NCBI GenBank assembly: GCA_016858145.1
Contig: JAEHOE010000023.1
Location: 682,001 to 746,000, forward strand
Direction: 5' to 3'
From: Edaphochlamys debaryana
Taxonomy: Eukaryota > Chlorophyta > Chlorophyceae > Chlamydomonadales
Length of the DNA: 64,000 nucleotides
A program made the translations under genes and the position numbers. Below the pieces are notes generated by a model. It was not told where the DNA came from. It was given only the letters and a program-made list of their open reading frames with translations, and searched no databases. This document shows positions 23,573 to 34,862 of this stretch, piece after piece; position 1 is the stretch's first letter; every line of letters begins with the position of its first letter.

Positions 23573-25640
23573 CATTGGGCTGCGCCTGACGGCTGTCGGC
23601 TGACGCTTGCAACGGAGCGGCTCAGAGCCTTTGCGAGGCAAAGGAGAGACCGAAACCCAGCCATGCGTGCGCAGGGGTCTTTTACAGGGACGTACTGTCC
23701 GTGTGTCCGGGGCGGGCGGGCAGTCGGCCAAGGGCAAGCACCCTGGGCGTTGCCCGTCTGCACGCCACGCACGTGGGCCCTCCGCGGCGCCTCTGAGCGG
23801 CCCCAAGCAAAAGTACGCGCTGCGTCCTGCATGCACCTGCAACTCTGCTACGCAGCCTGTGCAACGGCATTGAGTCTAAACCGGCTGCCGGCATCCAACT
23901 TGCCCAAAGGCAGCAGCAAACAGTTCTTGTACACGCGCCCCCACGTGTAATAATGCACCGACCACTGCTACTCTGCCTAGAGTTCAACCCTGCAGCACAA
24001 ATCGCTGCCGGGGTCATTAGGGAACCGTGGAGTACCCACGGATGGCGGTACTGCCCAGCTAGACTCAGGGACTCAGCCTCCTCGTCCGGGGCGTGAAGCG
24101 GGGACTGGGTCCCCGACCAAACTCCTCCCGAACGCCCCATCTACACCTACTCCTGCATGCCTAATAAGGCGGCTTGTGGGCCGCTGGCCTAACATACTAT
24201 CGGTTACGTCTCGACGACCACAGCGGCTACTACAAACAACCTACTGATGGACGGCATACGTCGAACTGACGGACCTCTCTCCATCCATACATCCATGCGC
24301 ACTTCCTGCTGCCCCCTGGGGCGCGCCACGGCCCGTCACCACATCAACACTGAAGCTGCCCAGGCACAGCATAGAGGCCCGCCCTAGCGCCCCTTCTTCC
24401 GCATAATCCCTTCTTGCTCCTTGCAGCAGCCCCGGGCGCCCATCGACACCACTCTGCCAACAGGGGACACCGCCAGCAAGCACCAAAGTAGATTGCCACC
24501 TCACAGCGCCCAACACAAGCTATACAGTACAGGCGCATAAGGCGGGCATCGGCTCGAGCCCGCCGTGTCGCCAGCAGCCGCAGCGAGGGGCCCTTCGCAC
24601 CGCCACCCATCCACTAAAGGAAGAACCGTTATAAGGGCGCGAGTGTACGGATAACCACACAAGCTTACGGTACGCCATCAAGCTTACGCTTTAAGCAAAT
24701 GGCCATCAAAGCAAATGCAGGGCATGCAGCCATTCCCGCGGTGAGGACACGCGAGGGCGCACACACGACGTCATTCCCCCGGTACCTACCTCGCGCTCTG
24801 CTCTTTAACGCGGCGTTACCCTCAACGGCAGCCATGCCGGACCAGCTGCACAATCTCAACGGAACGGCTCCTTGCCACCCCCAGAAACCGCTAGCGCGCC
24901 AGCGAACGCTCAGATACCTCTCCAAATCTTCTGGAGCAAACGTCAAGGAGAGGATTACCGGCACAGGACTTCAGAGAGAGACGCCGTGCGCGGAACAGGT
25001 CAGTGCTGTCCAGAACGGGCCAGACAGCGCCCCAATGGAGCACTTGCACTGCCGTGATGCGAGCGCGGGTGCAAGGTTCTTGAAGACATGAGAGAGGAAG
25101 ATATGCATAAGTCAAAACCCAATCCAGGCAACCCGCCGCAAGCCGCGGCGAAAATGAAGAAGAGTCCTGTACGGGCAGCCTAAGCACCCTGCCGCCTGAC
25201 CCAACCTCGCCGATGCCCCGTGCCGCGTTATGTGGCGAGACACGGGGTGGCTGCAGCGAAGAGGGCAGGCCCAGGCAGGGCAGGGCCGCCCCTCCGTCCC
25301 GACAATGTCCGGGGCGAGCCGTCAGAGAATCAGTCCAAGCATCGATGCGCTACCACGAGCACCATGTGGCGCCCTTGGGCAGGCCTCAACGAATGCGCCC
25401 CACCAGCCAGGGCCCTCCCCGGCCCTTTCCTCCCCGGCCCCTTACCCGCCAAAACCGCTGCATCCGGCCGTCCTCACGTTCCCCCCGACAGCTCTACACG
25501 CTGCGTCCAAACCCCGCCGACCGCTCCAAGCCCCCCGCCCGTGGCGCGGGACCACACCACCCCCCGCTGCCTGCCGGCAGCCCAAGTGCCCTCCGGCACG
25601 GCCCCCTCGTGCTTCACCACCCGCGCGCTGCCGCCGACCA
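23573..25640. other. Intergenic, no gene seen
   Basis: About 2 kb between the orphan exon copy and the 3' end of the four-TM gene. A 130-codon plus-strand frame from ATG 24699 has mixed codon use and no domain, and was not called. Confidence 0.4.
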
Positions 25641-27458
25641 TCAGGGCCGCTTGTCGCGGCTGGCCACGGGCGGGTGCTCCATGCCGGTGGAAGAGCCCTG
25701 CAGCTCGTGCACCGGCTGCAGAAGCTGAACCGTCGCGGGCGCGTGCTCCTGCGCCTGCGCGTGCTCGGGCACGTGGCCCAGGGGCGTGGGGTGGCCCGTG
25801 TGGCTGGGGCCGCGCGAGGGGGTCCGCGAGGGCCCGCGCGAGGCGTGCTGCGAGGAGGGCTTCTTGGCGGCCGCGGCCTTGTCACGCCGCCCGCCCGGGC
25901 CGCCCTGCAGGCCCACGTACGGCCCGTTGGCCTCCCCCATCTCCTCGTCCATCCCAGGTAGGAAGATCTGGGGTCACGAAAGGGCGCGCGAACGCGTGAG
26001 ACCAGAGGTGTTTGCTTGCCAAGTCCTGCTGTCCTGCTAACACGCACTTCACACCTCACGCACTTTCCATGGCTGCGAGTTGCAATCACAAGTATTTCCT
26101 CCATCTGGCGCACCTGGTAGGCGTACGTGGAGCTAGAGCCTGGCAGCAGGCCATAGGTGGTGCGGAAGGGGTTGCGCCCCGGCTCCGCCGTCGACACCAC
26201 GCCGTGCCCATGCCCGTGCGGGGCCACGGTGGCGGCGGACGACGAGGCACCGCCGGCCGAACTGCCGCCCCCGCCGCCGCTGATGCTGGCGCTGACGCTG
26301 GAGGCGTCGTCCCCGCCGCGATGCCGCGTGCCTTTGTCGCCCTGCGGCGTCTGCGGGTAGGAAGGGACCAGCGACAGCGACGACAAAGGGTGAGCCCGAG
26401 CCGACCCACATCGCAAGGAGGAAGCAAGCAGGCACAGACTGGGTAGCAAACATCCTGCCGTGCGGCTCTCATGGCGTACTACTGGGCCTGCGCGTAGGGA
26501 CCCCAGGTCCCGGCCGGGCGCACGCACCAGGAGAGCGCTCTTGGGGTGGTCGGTGAGTACTCCTGCGGCCGGCGCGCCTCCGCAGCAGCACCAGCACAGC
26601 CCCCAGGTGGAGGTGGAGCAGTGGATGACGGAGAAGACTCCCCCCGTGACGGCGAAGGCCAGGGAGGGCAGGTGGTCCGCTCCCGCAGCAAGATAAATGG
26701 AGAGGATGACGACCGGCAGCCACAGCGCCGCGAGGGCTGGGGTTGCGAGGAGAAAGGTTAGTTGTTGGAAATGGCAAGGAGACGGCTCGATGTCGGGGCG
26801 GGGCCGGGTTGCATGGGGGCCCGGCGATACCGGTAGGAGGGTTTGGCCGCGAGGGTTTGGGGTGGGTAGGGCCCATCTCGACCCGGCCCGTGCCTACCTG
26901 CGTGCGCAGATGGGTAGCTGCAGCATCGCGCTAGAAACAGCCTGCCGGCGTACTCGAGGATGGCTGCACGCCGGAGGGGGGGGGGGCACCGTGAAGCGGA
27001 GGGTTTGAGTTAACCAACGGCTGAACCGTGCGCGACCGGCGCGCGCGCGCCTAGCCACCAGGAGGGCTCCCCCAAGCTGCTCGGTTACGCCAAGGTCGTT
27101 GCACGCCGATGACCACATCAAGAGCCCCAAGTGCGGCCCAAACATTTGGGCGCCCGAGAGTGCGCAACGTGCGCGCTCAACACCCCCGTTGCACGGTGCT
27201 GTTGCAGGGCCAGCCCCTAGCCCGGCCAGATTCAAACTCACTAGCGAGGAACAGCGCGAGGCTGAGCACGCTCAAGCCGAGGCCCGCGACGAGCACAATT
27301 CCTGCTATCGCTGTGTCGCCGCTATCCAGCCCCGCGCTCCAGGCTCCGAAGGAGCTTGCTGCGGTGCCCCTGGCCAGAAGCAGCGGCGCCCAGACAATCA
27401 GGCCGGGCACCCCGCCTAGCCCCAGCCGGAGCCGGGGCCCTGCACGCGCAGGCGTCAT
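25641..27458 (-). CDS. Four-transmembrane protein with a disordered tail
   Basis: Five exons on the minus strand (27458..27242, 26963..26898, 26736..26528, 26350..26114, 25967..25641) join in phase and give 351 residues. Four hydrophobic segments are visible: VPGLIVWAPLLLA (~17-30), TAIAGIVLVAGLGLSVLSLA (~49-68), AALAALWLPVVILSIYLAA (~95-113) and a weaker LAFAVTGGVFSVI. A Cys-rich segment (WGLCWCCCGG) follows and is a likely membrane-proximal or acylated site. The remaining ~190 residues are Ser/Gly/His-rich with a small conserved-looking motif NPFRTTYGLLPG and a final PGMDEEMGEANG. Four-helix topology resembles MARVEL/CASP-like proteins, but no signature supports naming it. Exon 1 and part of intron 1 are duplicated at 23178..23572. 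Confidence 0.65.
27061..27454 (-). repeat. Duplicated block R4, parental copy
   Basis: Matches 23178..23572 in direct orientation. It covers exon 1 of the four-TM gene without its ATG (27456..27458) and the first ~180 bases of intron 1. Weaker similarity continues upstream to about 27490. Confidence 0.8.
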
Positions 27459-28020
27459 CAGGGTGCCTGACGCTTGCGACGGAGCTGCTTAGGCAGAAGG
27501 TAAGCCTACATGACTTGAAAGGGTGCGGAGGCCCGGGCGCGCGTCAGCCCGATTACCCAAACGGGTGCTTATGTTGCGAGGGCTAGGTTCAAGGTTGCAG
27601 CGTATGTTTCTAGCTGCTGTGGCGTGTTGCGTTTCACACACGGGCAGAGCGGTCGCTGTGCGTGAAGCCGAGGCCCCACCTGTCCAGCTCCATCCGCAGG
27701 TCCACCCGACCACCCCACCCGCCCGACCTGGCCCGACCCGTTCGCTCCGAAGCCCCAACTCGACGCTGTCGCGCACCGCACCCCTGTCAAGACGCAAGCA
27801 GAACTTGCGAGACCCGTACTAGTTTGGGACGGCATAAGCCGACAGCTCGGAGTCTAGGCATCCGCGAGCAGCCGCGCGCACCCTGCGCAACAGAACGCAT
27901 CGTCCAGGCTGAGCTACGTGCGCTATCATTGGTCGCTGGTGAAGACAATGAGGCGCTGCTGCAAGAAGTCGCCGCGTCGGCGTTGAAGCACTGACAGCTA
28001 AACGCACCATGTTCGACACT

Positions 28021-28345
28021 GACAGCTGCGCAGGAGCCCCTGGCCACAACGGCAGTCCATGCCATTTGGACGCTACTAAGGACTGTCACAGAAACAGCAT
28101 GCTGCTTCCACAGGGCTCCCGCTGAAGCGCAGGGACTCCCGTGCCCTCCTCCCTGCCCCTCAACATGACAGCTGCGCAGGGGCCCCAGCCAGCCTGCCAG
28201 CGTGCGCCAATGCACACAGTGTCAGTGCATGCCACTTGGCCGCAACTGAGGACTGTCACATAAACGGCAAGCCGCTTCATCAGGGCTCCCGCCAAACCCC
28301 AGAGACTCCCCTCGACTCCCCTGCCCTCCACCCCCTCAGACGTCA
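28021..28345. repeat. Imperfect tandem duplication, ~150-base unit
   Basis: Both units start with GACAGCTGCGCAGG (28021 and 28167). They share CCATGCCATTTGG/GCATGCCACTTGG, GGACTGTCACA, GCTTC...CAGGGCTCCCGC and a CTCCC-rich end, in the same order. Confidence 0.65.
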
Positions 28346-28802
28346 GAGTCCTCAAGGATTGAAGGCGGTAAGAACCACCGATTGATGACCCTCCCAGCAT
28401 CAGAGAAGCCTGGGGAGAGGGGAAGTGGCGGGAGGAATGTAGAGCGTCAGTGCGGGAATAAGCCCCGTTGTGTAAGCCGATTGCATCTCGGCTGGCCACA
28501 TAACTGTTGCTATGGCGAGCTGCCCCGCGGCCGTAATAACGGCTCACGGAGGTCCTGCCCTTGCGGGCTGGCACTTTCTGCCCCGTCGCCCGGGGACTTT
28601 CGCCCGGTGTGCTCGAAACTGGATGCAGCGCACAACCCGGCCGCGCTCAAAGCTGCAGCCGAGCCTCTGCCATAAGTGACACCGAGGTGGCCCTCCGCAC
28701 TGCGCCTACCGTGCGTCCAAGCTGCCAGCTCGTAGAACCCTGCCCGAGCCGCCGCCGATGACTTCTGATACTGCGAGGGCGAGCGCAGAGACGGAGCCTC
28801 AG

Positions 28803-29029
28803 ATAGTGGTGCATGTAAAGTGATCAGCCATTGCAGGCAGACAATAAAGTGGATAGGTATCATCACAGGCGCGGTCGTGTGTGCTTCGTGCAGATGGCCA
28901 GGGCACTCGGAGAGTCAGAGTGGTGCATAGAAGGTGTCGATCACGGGTGATCAGATCAGGTCTGTAATGGTGAAAAGTAATCATCATCCCCTCAGCGGGT
29001 GGCCCTGGCCTGGGCAATTGTGCATGTGC
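28803..29029 (+). repeat. Dispersed repeat R3, copy 1
   Basis: A 227-base block, ~97% identical to 44401..44627. It begins ATAGTGGTGCATGTAAAG, contains AATAAAG and a GATCAC-GG-GTGATC palindrome, and ends ATTGTGCATGTGC. GTGCATGT near both ends forms a short direct repeat. It is noncoding and has no terminal inverted repeat. Confidence 0.8.
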
Positions 29030-29213
29030 TTGTCGCGAGCGCAGGGCAGTCAACACGGAGCACTCACGTTGAATGAAGTCTTCAACTTGTATGCTGGTGC
29101 AAGGAGGAGTGACGAAATAGTGGTCGCGGCGAGCTTATGAAGCCGGACCGCAGCCGCCGCCAAAGTGCGGTACAGGCCCATGCAGCTCATTGCGTTTGCG
29201 TTCGGCCAGGAGC

Positions 29214-29520
29214 CGAGCGACGGGGTACGGCTACGTTAGGGGTGTGGCTATTATTGTCAAGTTGAGTGGGCTCGTGGCGTGGTTGCGACCCGACGTCGGC
29301 ACGCTCCGCTCCGCTCCGGCACGCTCCGGCTCTCGGCACGCTCCGGCACGCTCCGGCTCTCGGCATCCTCTCAACATCGGCAGGCGCGGACCACGCTCCT
29401 GGGCTTGAAACGCAGGTTTAAATGAGCGACGGGGGACGGGCACGTTAGGGTTGTAGGGGCATGTCTGAAGCTGAGTGGGCTCGCGGCGCAGGTGGCGGCG
29501 GGGTTGCGACCCGACATCGA
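29214..29520. repeat. Tandem duplication plus short GCACGCTCCGGC array
   Basis: Units at 29214 and 29424 share GAGCGACGGGG, CACGTTAGGG/TACGTTAGGG, TGAGTGGGCTCG and GTTGCGACCCGAC. Between them a GGCACGCTCCGGCTCTC unit repeats at 29297-29365. Confidence 0.65.
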
Positions 29521-30154
29521 CACGCGAGGAAGTCACGGATCCCTCCTGGACTCTAAACGCTTGCAGAAACGCAGGCTACGCAGCCCCTGCCAGGCCCATA
29601 CAATTGGGCAGTATGCAAGGGGTGCCGTCGGTCAACCCATGCGGGGGTGGGGGGGTGGGAGGGGCATCTCAGCAGCAGCGGCTTACGGTCCCATCTTGAC
29701 CCTCAGGCCCCGGCCACTCGCACAGGGGCTGCCTCCCGCACAACAACCGACGGAATGCACCCCCCGCCACCAGACCGCGCCCTAAGCCACAACGCACAAT
29801 TAAGCGCTTGGCTTGTTTCAACCCCCTGCCGCTTCAGCCGCGATCCTCCCCTCACTGTTGAGATGTTGTTGCACTTTGCTGGCCTTGCCTATCGCGTAAC
29901 TCGTACCCCGTGTCTCCCTTCCCCTCACTGTTCTGCAACGTGCAGCCGCATGCCTGCCCTCCTCTGCATCGCCTGCATCCCCATGTCTCCCGTCGCAGCT
30001 ATCTTCAACGGTCTATGCACCTACACCCACGCGGGTCTGCAGACCATGATAACGAGCGCATCCCGGTTCATACATAACCCAGAAGCCTTGCAGTTCACCC
30101 CCTGCGTTCCCTGCCATTCCCCTTGCGTGCATCCGTGTCCAGAGGCTGCCGGGC

Positions 30155-32785
30155 CTATCCCTCGAAGCGGCCCGTCCCGGCCCCCGCGATGGGCCCCTGC
30201 GCCAGCATCTCCTCCGCCTCCGCAACCCCCACCGCCTGCGCCAGCTCCCTCCGCAGCTGCGCCTCCACCGCTGCCCACCTCGCCCCCGCGGCAGCGCAGC
30301 GCTGTGCCTCGGCCTGGCCCCGCGCCAGCCACAGCTCTGCAGGGCCATCGGGTCAGGACGGGGAGGCGGGGTGAGGTCCCAAGATGGGGGTTGGCAGCAG
30401 GCGTGGGGTGTCGCCCTACGCGGTACACGCAGTGGTGCGGAAAGTGAAGACGCTCGGGCGACGTCCTCAGCTCGCCAACGACATGAGCAGGCCAGGTGCT
30501 TGCTGTGCACCGCTGGGGCCGGCCGGGGGCTAATGGGAATTGGTGAGTGACTAGCTCCTGAGCATCTGCCACGCCTTCGGCTCGTCGGGTGGCACCTCTG
30601 GGGGGTATCCGGGCCGGATCCCCGTACTGCCGCACCGTGGTTGCCCACCCCGCCTTCCTCGTCCACTCGCACATCCCCGCCCAGCTACCAGCAAGGAAGG
30701 CGTTGAGCAGGTCGACCCCTTCCTGCCGAGGCGGCTGCAAGGTCGCACCTCGCCGCTCACAACCACGGATGCCGGTCCGTGCCTGACGCGGGCTTTCCTC
30801 CCCCGCCTTCCCCGTTCCCGCACCCACCCGAGGTCTCCTCCCACAGGTCCATCCACACGATGGCCGGGTAGGCGGGGTAGCGTGTGGACACCTGAGGCGC
30901 GGGGAGCGGGACTCAGGACGGAGTCATGCGTACTGCCCTCCTCCTGCACGGTCACACACGTCCACCCTTCTCTCTCCTTCCCCTCCCTCCCCCCCGCTCC
31001 CCCTTCCCTTCCCTCCCCCATACCTGCTCATAGCGCTTGTCCACCTCCCTCTGCACGCGGGCCGTGCCCTCCTCCGAGTCAGACTGGATGCCCTCCAGCT
31101 CTGCCCGAATGCCCGCAACCGCCATGGCCGCCTCAGCCGCAGCCACAGGGTCCGCCGCCGCTCCCGTCCCCCCAGTTCCCGCTTGTGCCCCCGAACCCCC
31201 GGCTCGCGTGGAACCCGCGCTGGTGCTGACGTCGCCGGCGGCGCTGCTGGCGGCGCCGCCAGTGACGTCAGCGTCGGCGGGATCCACGATCTCGTCCAGG
31301 GAGCCCCAGGCGGAACCGGCGGAGGCTACGGAGGGGTCGGCGGGGTCGCGGCCGCCGCTGGCGGCGCCGCCAGGCGGCTGCGGCTCCCAGGGCTGCTGCT
31401 GCGCCGCCTGCATGTGCGCCTGGGCCTGGGCCTGGGCCTGAGGCTCCTTGCGGCGCGCAGCGGGCGCGCTGGCGGGGGAGGTGTGCGGCCCCTGCGCCTG
31501 CTGCTCGCGCTGCCGCCGGGCCTCCGCCGAGCGCAGCTGCCTCAGCGCCTGGACGCAGGCGTTGTAGAGGCGCTGCAGGGTCGCCTCGCGCTGCATGCGC
31601 CGGGCCCGGCACGAGCGCAAGATGAACAGGTTGATGAGCAGGGGACGCGGCATGATGAGCACCCGTCCGGTGCAAGTGCATGCATAGCCCTCCTGCGCTC
31701 TCCTTCCGGGTAGGGGCCACGTGCGCCCAGTGCTTGGCCCCCAGGCACCCGCGCCCGCTTATGCACCACGCACACGCACACACGCTCGCTGCAGCTCACC
31801 CGCTCCAGGTTGGCCTTCCAGTCGTCGACAACGTAGTCCACCGAGCGGGCCCAGTAGCCCAGCTGGATCTGCAGGTCTGGCGGGGACCAAGTGGAAGGCG
31901 GGGCGGTGGGGCCAAGCCGGCAAACCAGACAATGTGAGAGGGCGCCAGGTCTCGAGGCCCGGCAAGGGCCGCTGGGCGGGTGCGAAGGCAGGCACTCAGG
32001 GTCACAGTCGCGCTTCATGAGATCTTTTGACCACGTACCTGGAATCACCTCCCGCCGCCAGCGCTCAAAACGGGCGAAGCGGGGGTCATTAGCCCGCGCG
32101 CTGGGCTGCGGATTTGGCAGGGGGCACACGGGACGCCCAGGAAGGGTCAAGGCATCTGGGCCTAGCTGTACTGGGGCCAGGGATCGCCGTCACGAGCACG
32201 CACATAGCCAGGCGCTCAGCCCCAAGAGAATAGGACCATGTAAGTAGGCGCCCTGTGCCGTGGTGTCACGAGGGGTGACGCGCGACCGCCCCTGGCTGCA
32301 GTGACTGCCCACCATGCCCATCTTAGACGCGTACTCGGCCCGCAGCTCCGGCGTGGAGAGTGTGCTGTAGGCGCGGCGTAGTAACATAAAGTCCTGAGCC
32401 GCGTTGGGCTGTGCAGGAGGAGGTGGGGGGCGATAGGACGTCGGGCTTGGCATGACGGCCCCCTGTCCCCTGGCACAGCACGGCATGTTTGCCCTGCCCA
32501 CACCCATCCCGCGCCCTTCCGACCACACACGTCAGCCCTGCTCACCGAGGGGTTGACATCCGGATGCAGCTCCTTTGTCTTCGCTCTGAAAGCGGCCCGA
32601 ATTTCTTCTGCACTCGCGCCATCCGTCACGCCGAGCACCTCGTAGTAGGTCAGCGTTGAGGTAAATGTTCCTCTTAGATCATCAGAGGAGCGAACGGGAG
32701 CGAGCCGGACGCTTCTTGCTCGAGCGCGCTGAGGGCACGGCCGCGCTGGCGCTGACCCGCCCCGCAGCCCGTGAAGTGCGTTCAT
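30155..32785 (-). CDS. J-domain (DnaJ-type) protein, probably plastid-targeted
   Basis: Eight exons on the minus strand (32785..32546, 32408..32313, 32105..32039, 31876..31800, 31590..31024, 30891..30828, 30748..30596, 30336..30155) give 481 residues in consistent phase. Residues 1-45 are rich in Ala, Arg and Ser and low in acidic residues, like a transit peptide. The J domain runs ~46-112 (TYYEVLGV, helix EEIRAAFRAKTKE, HPD at 74-76, then FMLLRRAYSTLSTPELRAEY). HPD indicates that it can stimulate an Hsp70 ATPase. Next come RFARFERWRREVIP and an aromatic helix QLGYWARSVDYVVDDW, then an Ala/Gln coiled-coil-like middle, YPAIVWMDLWEE, and a C-terminal helix with LRRELAQAV. There is no Zn finger or DnaJ C-terminal domain, so it is a type III J protein. 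The last two exon borders are the least certain. Confidence 0.75.
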
Positions 32786-33225
32786 TGGTGAGTGCTATTA
32801 CTTGCGATGCGGCGCCTCAAGGGCGGGTTGTGCTGGTGCGCAGCTTTGTCTTGGTTGCTTGCGTGCGTTGGCTTTGTGTGACGGTCGTCTGTCGGTATGC
32901 AACACGTTTAGTGCAATACGTTGCCTATAGGTGTGTGGCTTGCTCCTTTGCCCGTAACGCCAGCAGCTGCATCTGTTGTGGTCGGGCGCTTTGACAGCTG
33001 GTCCGTATGCAGGCGGCTGCCCAAGCTTGCTGTAGCCGTTGCAGAAATTAGGCGAGCTTCTCGCAAGGAGCGGCTGCTGGCCTTGCGCGTCCGGGAAACA
33101 TGTCCCCAACTTGCCGCGCGAGTGTGCAGCGTGCACGCCGCAACCCACCCTCCGAGCGCCCGGTGAGGCGATAGCCGCCTCTACCTTTTTTAAATCGGTG
33201 CACTGGGGTTATGTCTTGAGGGTAT
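32786..33225. other. 5' region of the J-protein gene up to the duplication breakpoint
   Basis: 440 bases of promoter and leader for the minus-strand J-protein gene. Similarity to the right-hand hydrolase locus begins only at about 33226, so no hydrolase first exon is present. Confidence 0.5.
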
Positions 33226-34862
33226 GCGTGCCAACCGCTGTCCGGCGTGCACTGTGCAGGACGGCTTCTGCTGGCGGCCGCGAGCGCTCTGGCCTCCGGG
33301 GGCAAGTCGAGTCTGCGCTTCGACTTTGCCGGCAACAGGAAGTCACAGGTGAAAGCGGCATGGGGGCTGGGGTGTCCGCACACACGCCCCAACCGCCAAC
33401 CGCCACTCCGCCAGCGGAAGGCGGCGAGTCGGCGCCACGGCTGGGGAAGCCGCGCCTAACGGTACCGGGCGACAAAGCCAACTCCCAGGCGCCTCGACAC
33501 CACACGCGTTTCGTACCTTCTGGTCTTCTTGGCTGAAGGACAGCACCATTCTAGACCTGCCTGCGGTGCCGCGCAGCGGCGCCTCTTCTCGGTCCCTACC
33601 TTACCTCCACCTTCATCTCGATACCTAGGATCCAGGCGTCGAATTCCTCGAACAGCGTTTAACGCCTTCACCGGCTCTGCCACGTGGCCTCAAGCGTTGC
33701 CATTCGCTGCCCCAAGGTGTCGCGGCTATCCAGGAGCTGGGTTGGGGAGCGCGGTTACCCGCGTTGGTGCAGCGTGTGACCTTCGCCCCTTCCGGCGTGT
33801 GACCGCTACCGCTGCTACCGCATCTTGCTACGGCCCTTCCCTGCTACGGACCTTGCGCCGCTGCTGTCCCAGCTTCTGCAACTGCCGCACTCGTCAAGGG
33901 GTGGAGCTCAGCCGGCAGCCGGGCCCGGGCCCCAAGGCGCTGCTTACGGGGAGCTCTGTTGAGCGCCTAGGAAAGCTCTCTGGCGGCAGACTGGGTTTGC
34001 CCAGCCTTGCCTTTCACCGCAACAGGCCTCGGGAGCTGCCCCGCAATGCCTTCTCTGTCACACAAAGCTGCGTTCAATACCATGGTTGCCCGGCGTGCCC
34101 AGAGGCGTAGCCCTTCTTGCACTGAGCGTGTGTTTGCATAGCCCTAAGCCCCATATTTCTCCCTTCCGCCCCCTCCCAGGGCTCCTTCAGCTTTGGCAAC
34201 TACTGGCGGGAGGTGGAGGACCTCCGAGCCGCAGTGCTCTTCGTGCGCCAGGTCGTCAAGGAGAACGTGTACGCGATAGTGGGTGCGTGCCTTGGGGAGA
34301 GGGGGGAGAGGGCGGCACCGGCGTTGAGGTAGGACAGCTTGCTGCCTTGGTCACATGACTATAGTCACCGTCCTTCCCCCAGGCCACAGCAAGGGTGGCA
34401 ACGTGGTACTGCTGTACGGCTCGAAGTACGACGACGTGCAGCACATCGTGAACATCGCGGGGCGGGGCGTCATGGACAGGGGTATCAAGGTGAGGGGTCG
34501 CGGAGCGGGGGCTTAGGCATGACCCGTCTGGGCGGCCGCACTGGCGCTGAAGTCATGGCCCACAGTCCGCCCCATCACGCGTTACCGCTCAGCTCTAAGT
34601 CCCTTTCACCCCCCCCCCCATCTGCTGCCAGGAGCGCTTCGGGGCCGACATCCTGGAACGCCTGGCCAAGTCGGGGTCGGTGGAGCAGAAGGTCAAGGCG
34701 GGCGGGGGCCGTACCGTGACGTACAGCCTGACTAAGCAGGCCGTGGACGAGCGCATGTCGCTCGACATGCTTGGGGCGGCCAAGAACATCACGGCAGAGG
34801 TGCTCACCATATACGGCACCGCGGACACGGGTGAGCGAGTCGGCCGAATCGGGGCGCTTGGC
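33226..34862 (+). pseudogene. Truncated alpha/beta-hydrolase copy (left arm)
   Basis: Closely similar to the intact gene at 58118..60593, in opposite orientation. Homologs of exons 2-5 are present: 33260..33348, 34180..34282, 34383..34489 and 34632..34830, with the same splice sites and a matching ~0.83 kb intron. Exon 2 is 89 bases instead of 93, so the frame is shifted. The initiator exon (lid and oxyanion segment) and the last exon (catalytic Asp and His) are absent; similarity stops at 33226 and ~34862. GHSKGG with the nucleophile Ser is retained. A loss-of-function copy is the simplest reading. Confidence 0.8.

Larger units (their letters stand above)
27459..30154. other. Intergenic, rich in repeats
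   Basis: 2.7 kb with no supported gene. It contains the tandem pair at 28021-28345, dispersed repeat R3 at 28803-29029 and a second tandem pair at 29214-29520. Both flanking genes are on the minus strand. Confidence 0.45.

Noticed and set aside
23294..23842. 182-codon minus-strand frame as a full gene
   Set aside because: It starts at TTG, and the recognisable part is only the duplicated exon 1 of the four-TM gene.
24699..25091. 130-codon plus-strand frame from an ATG
   Set aside because: Mixed codon use, no domain, no splice or poly(A) support.
30551..30600. Alternative end of the J-protein gene at the TAG near 30551
   Set aside because: That frame reads well locally, but an AGAG|GTGCCA donor at 30596 keeps phase into a good final exon ending at 30155. 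Left as an uncertainty.
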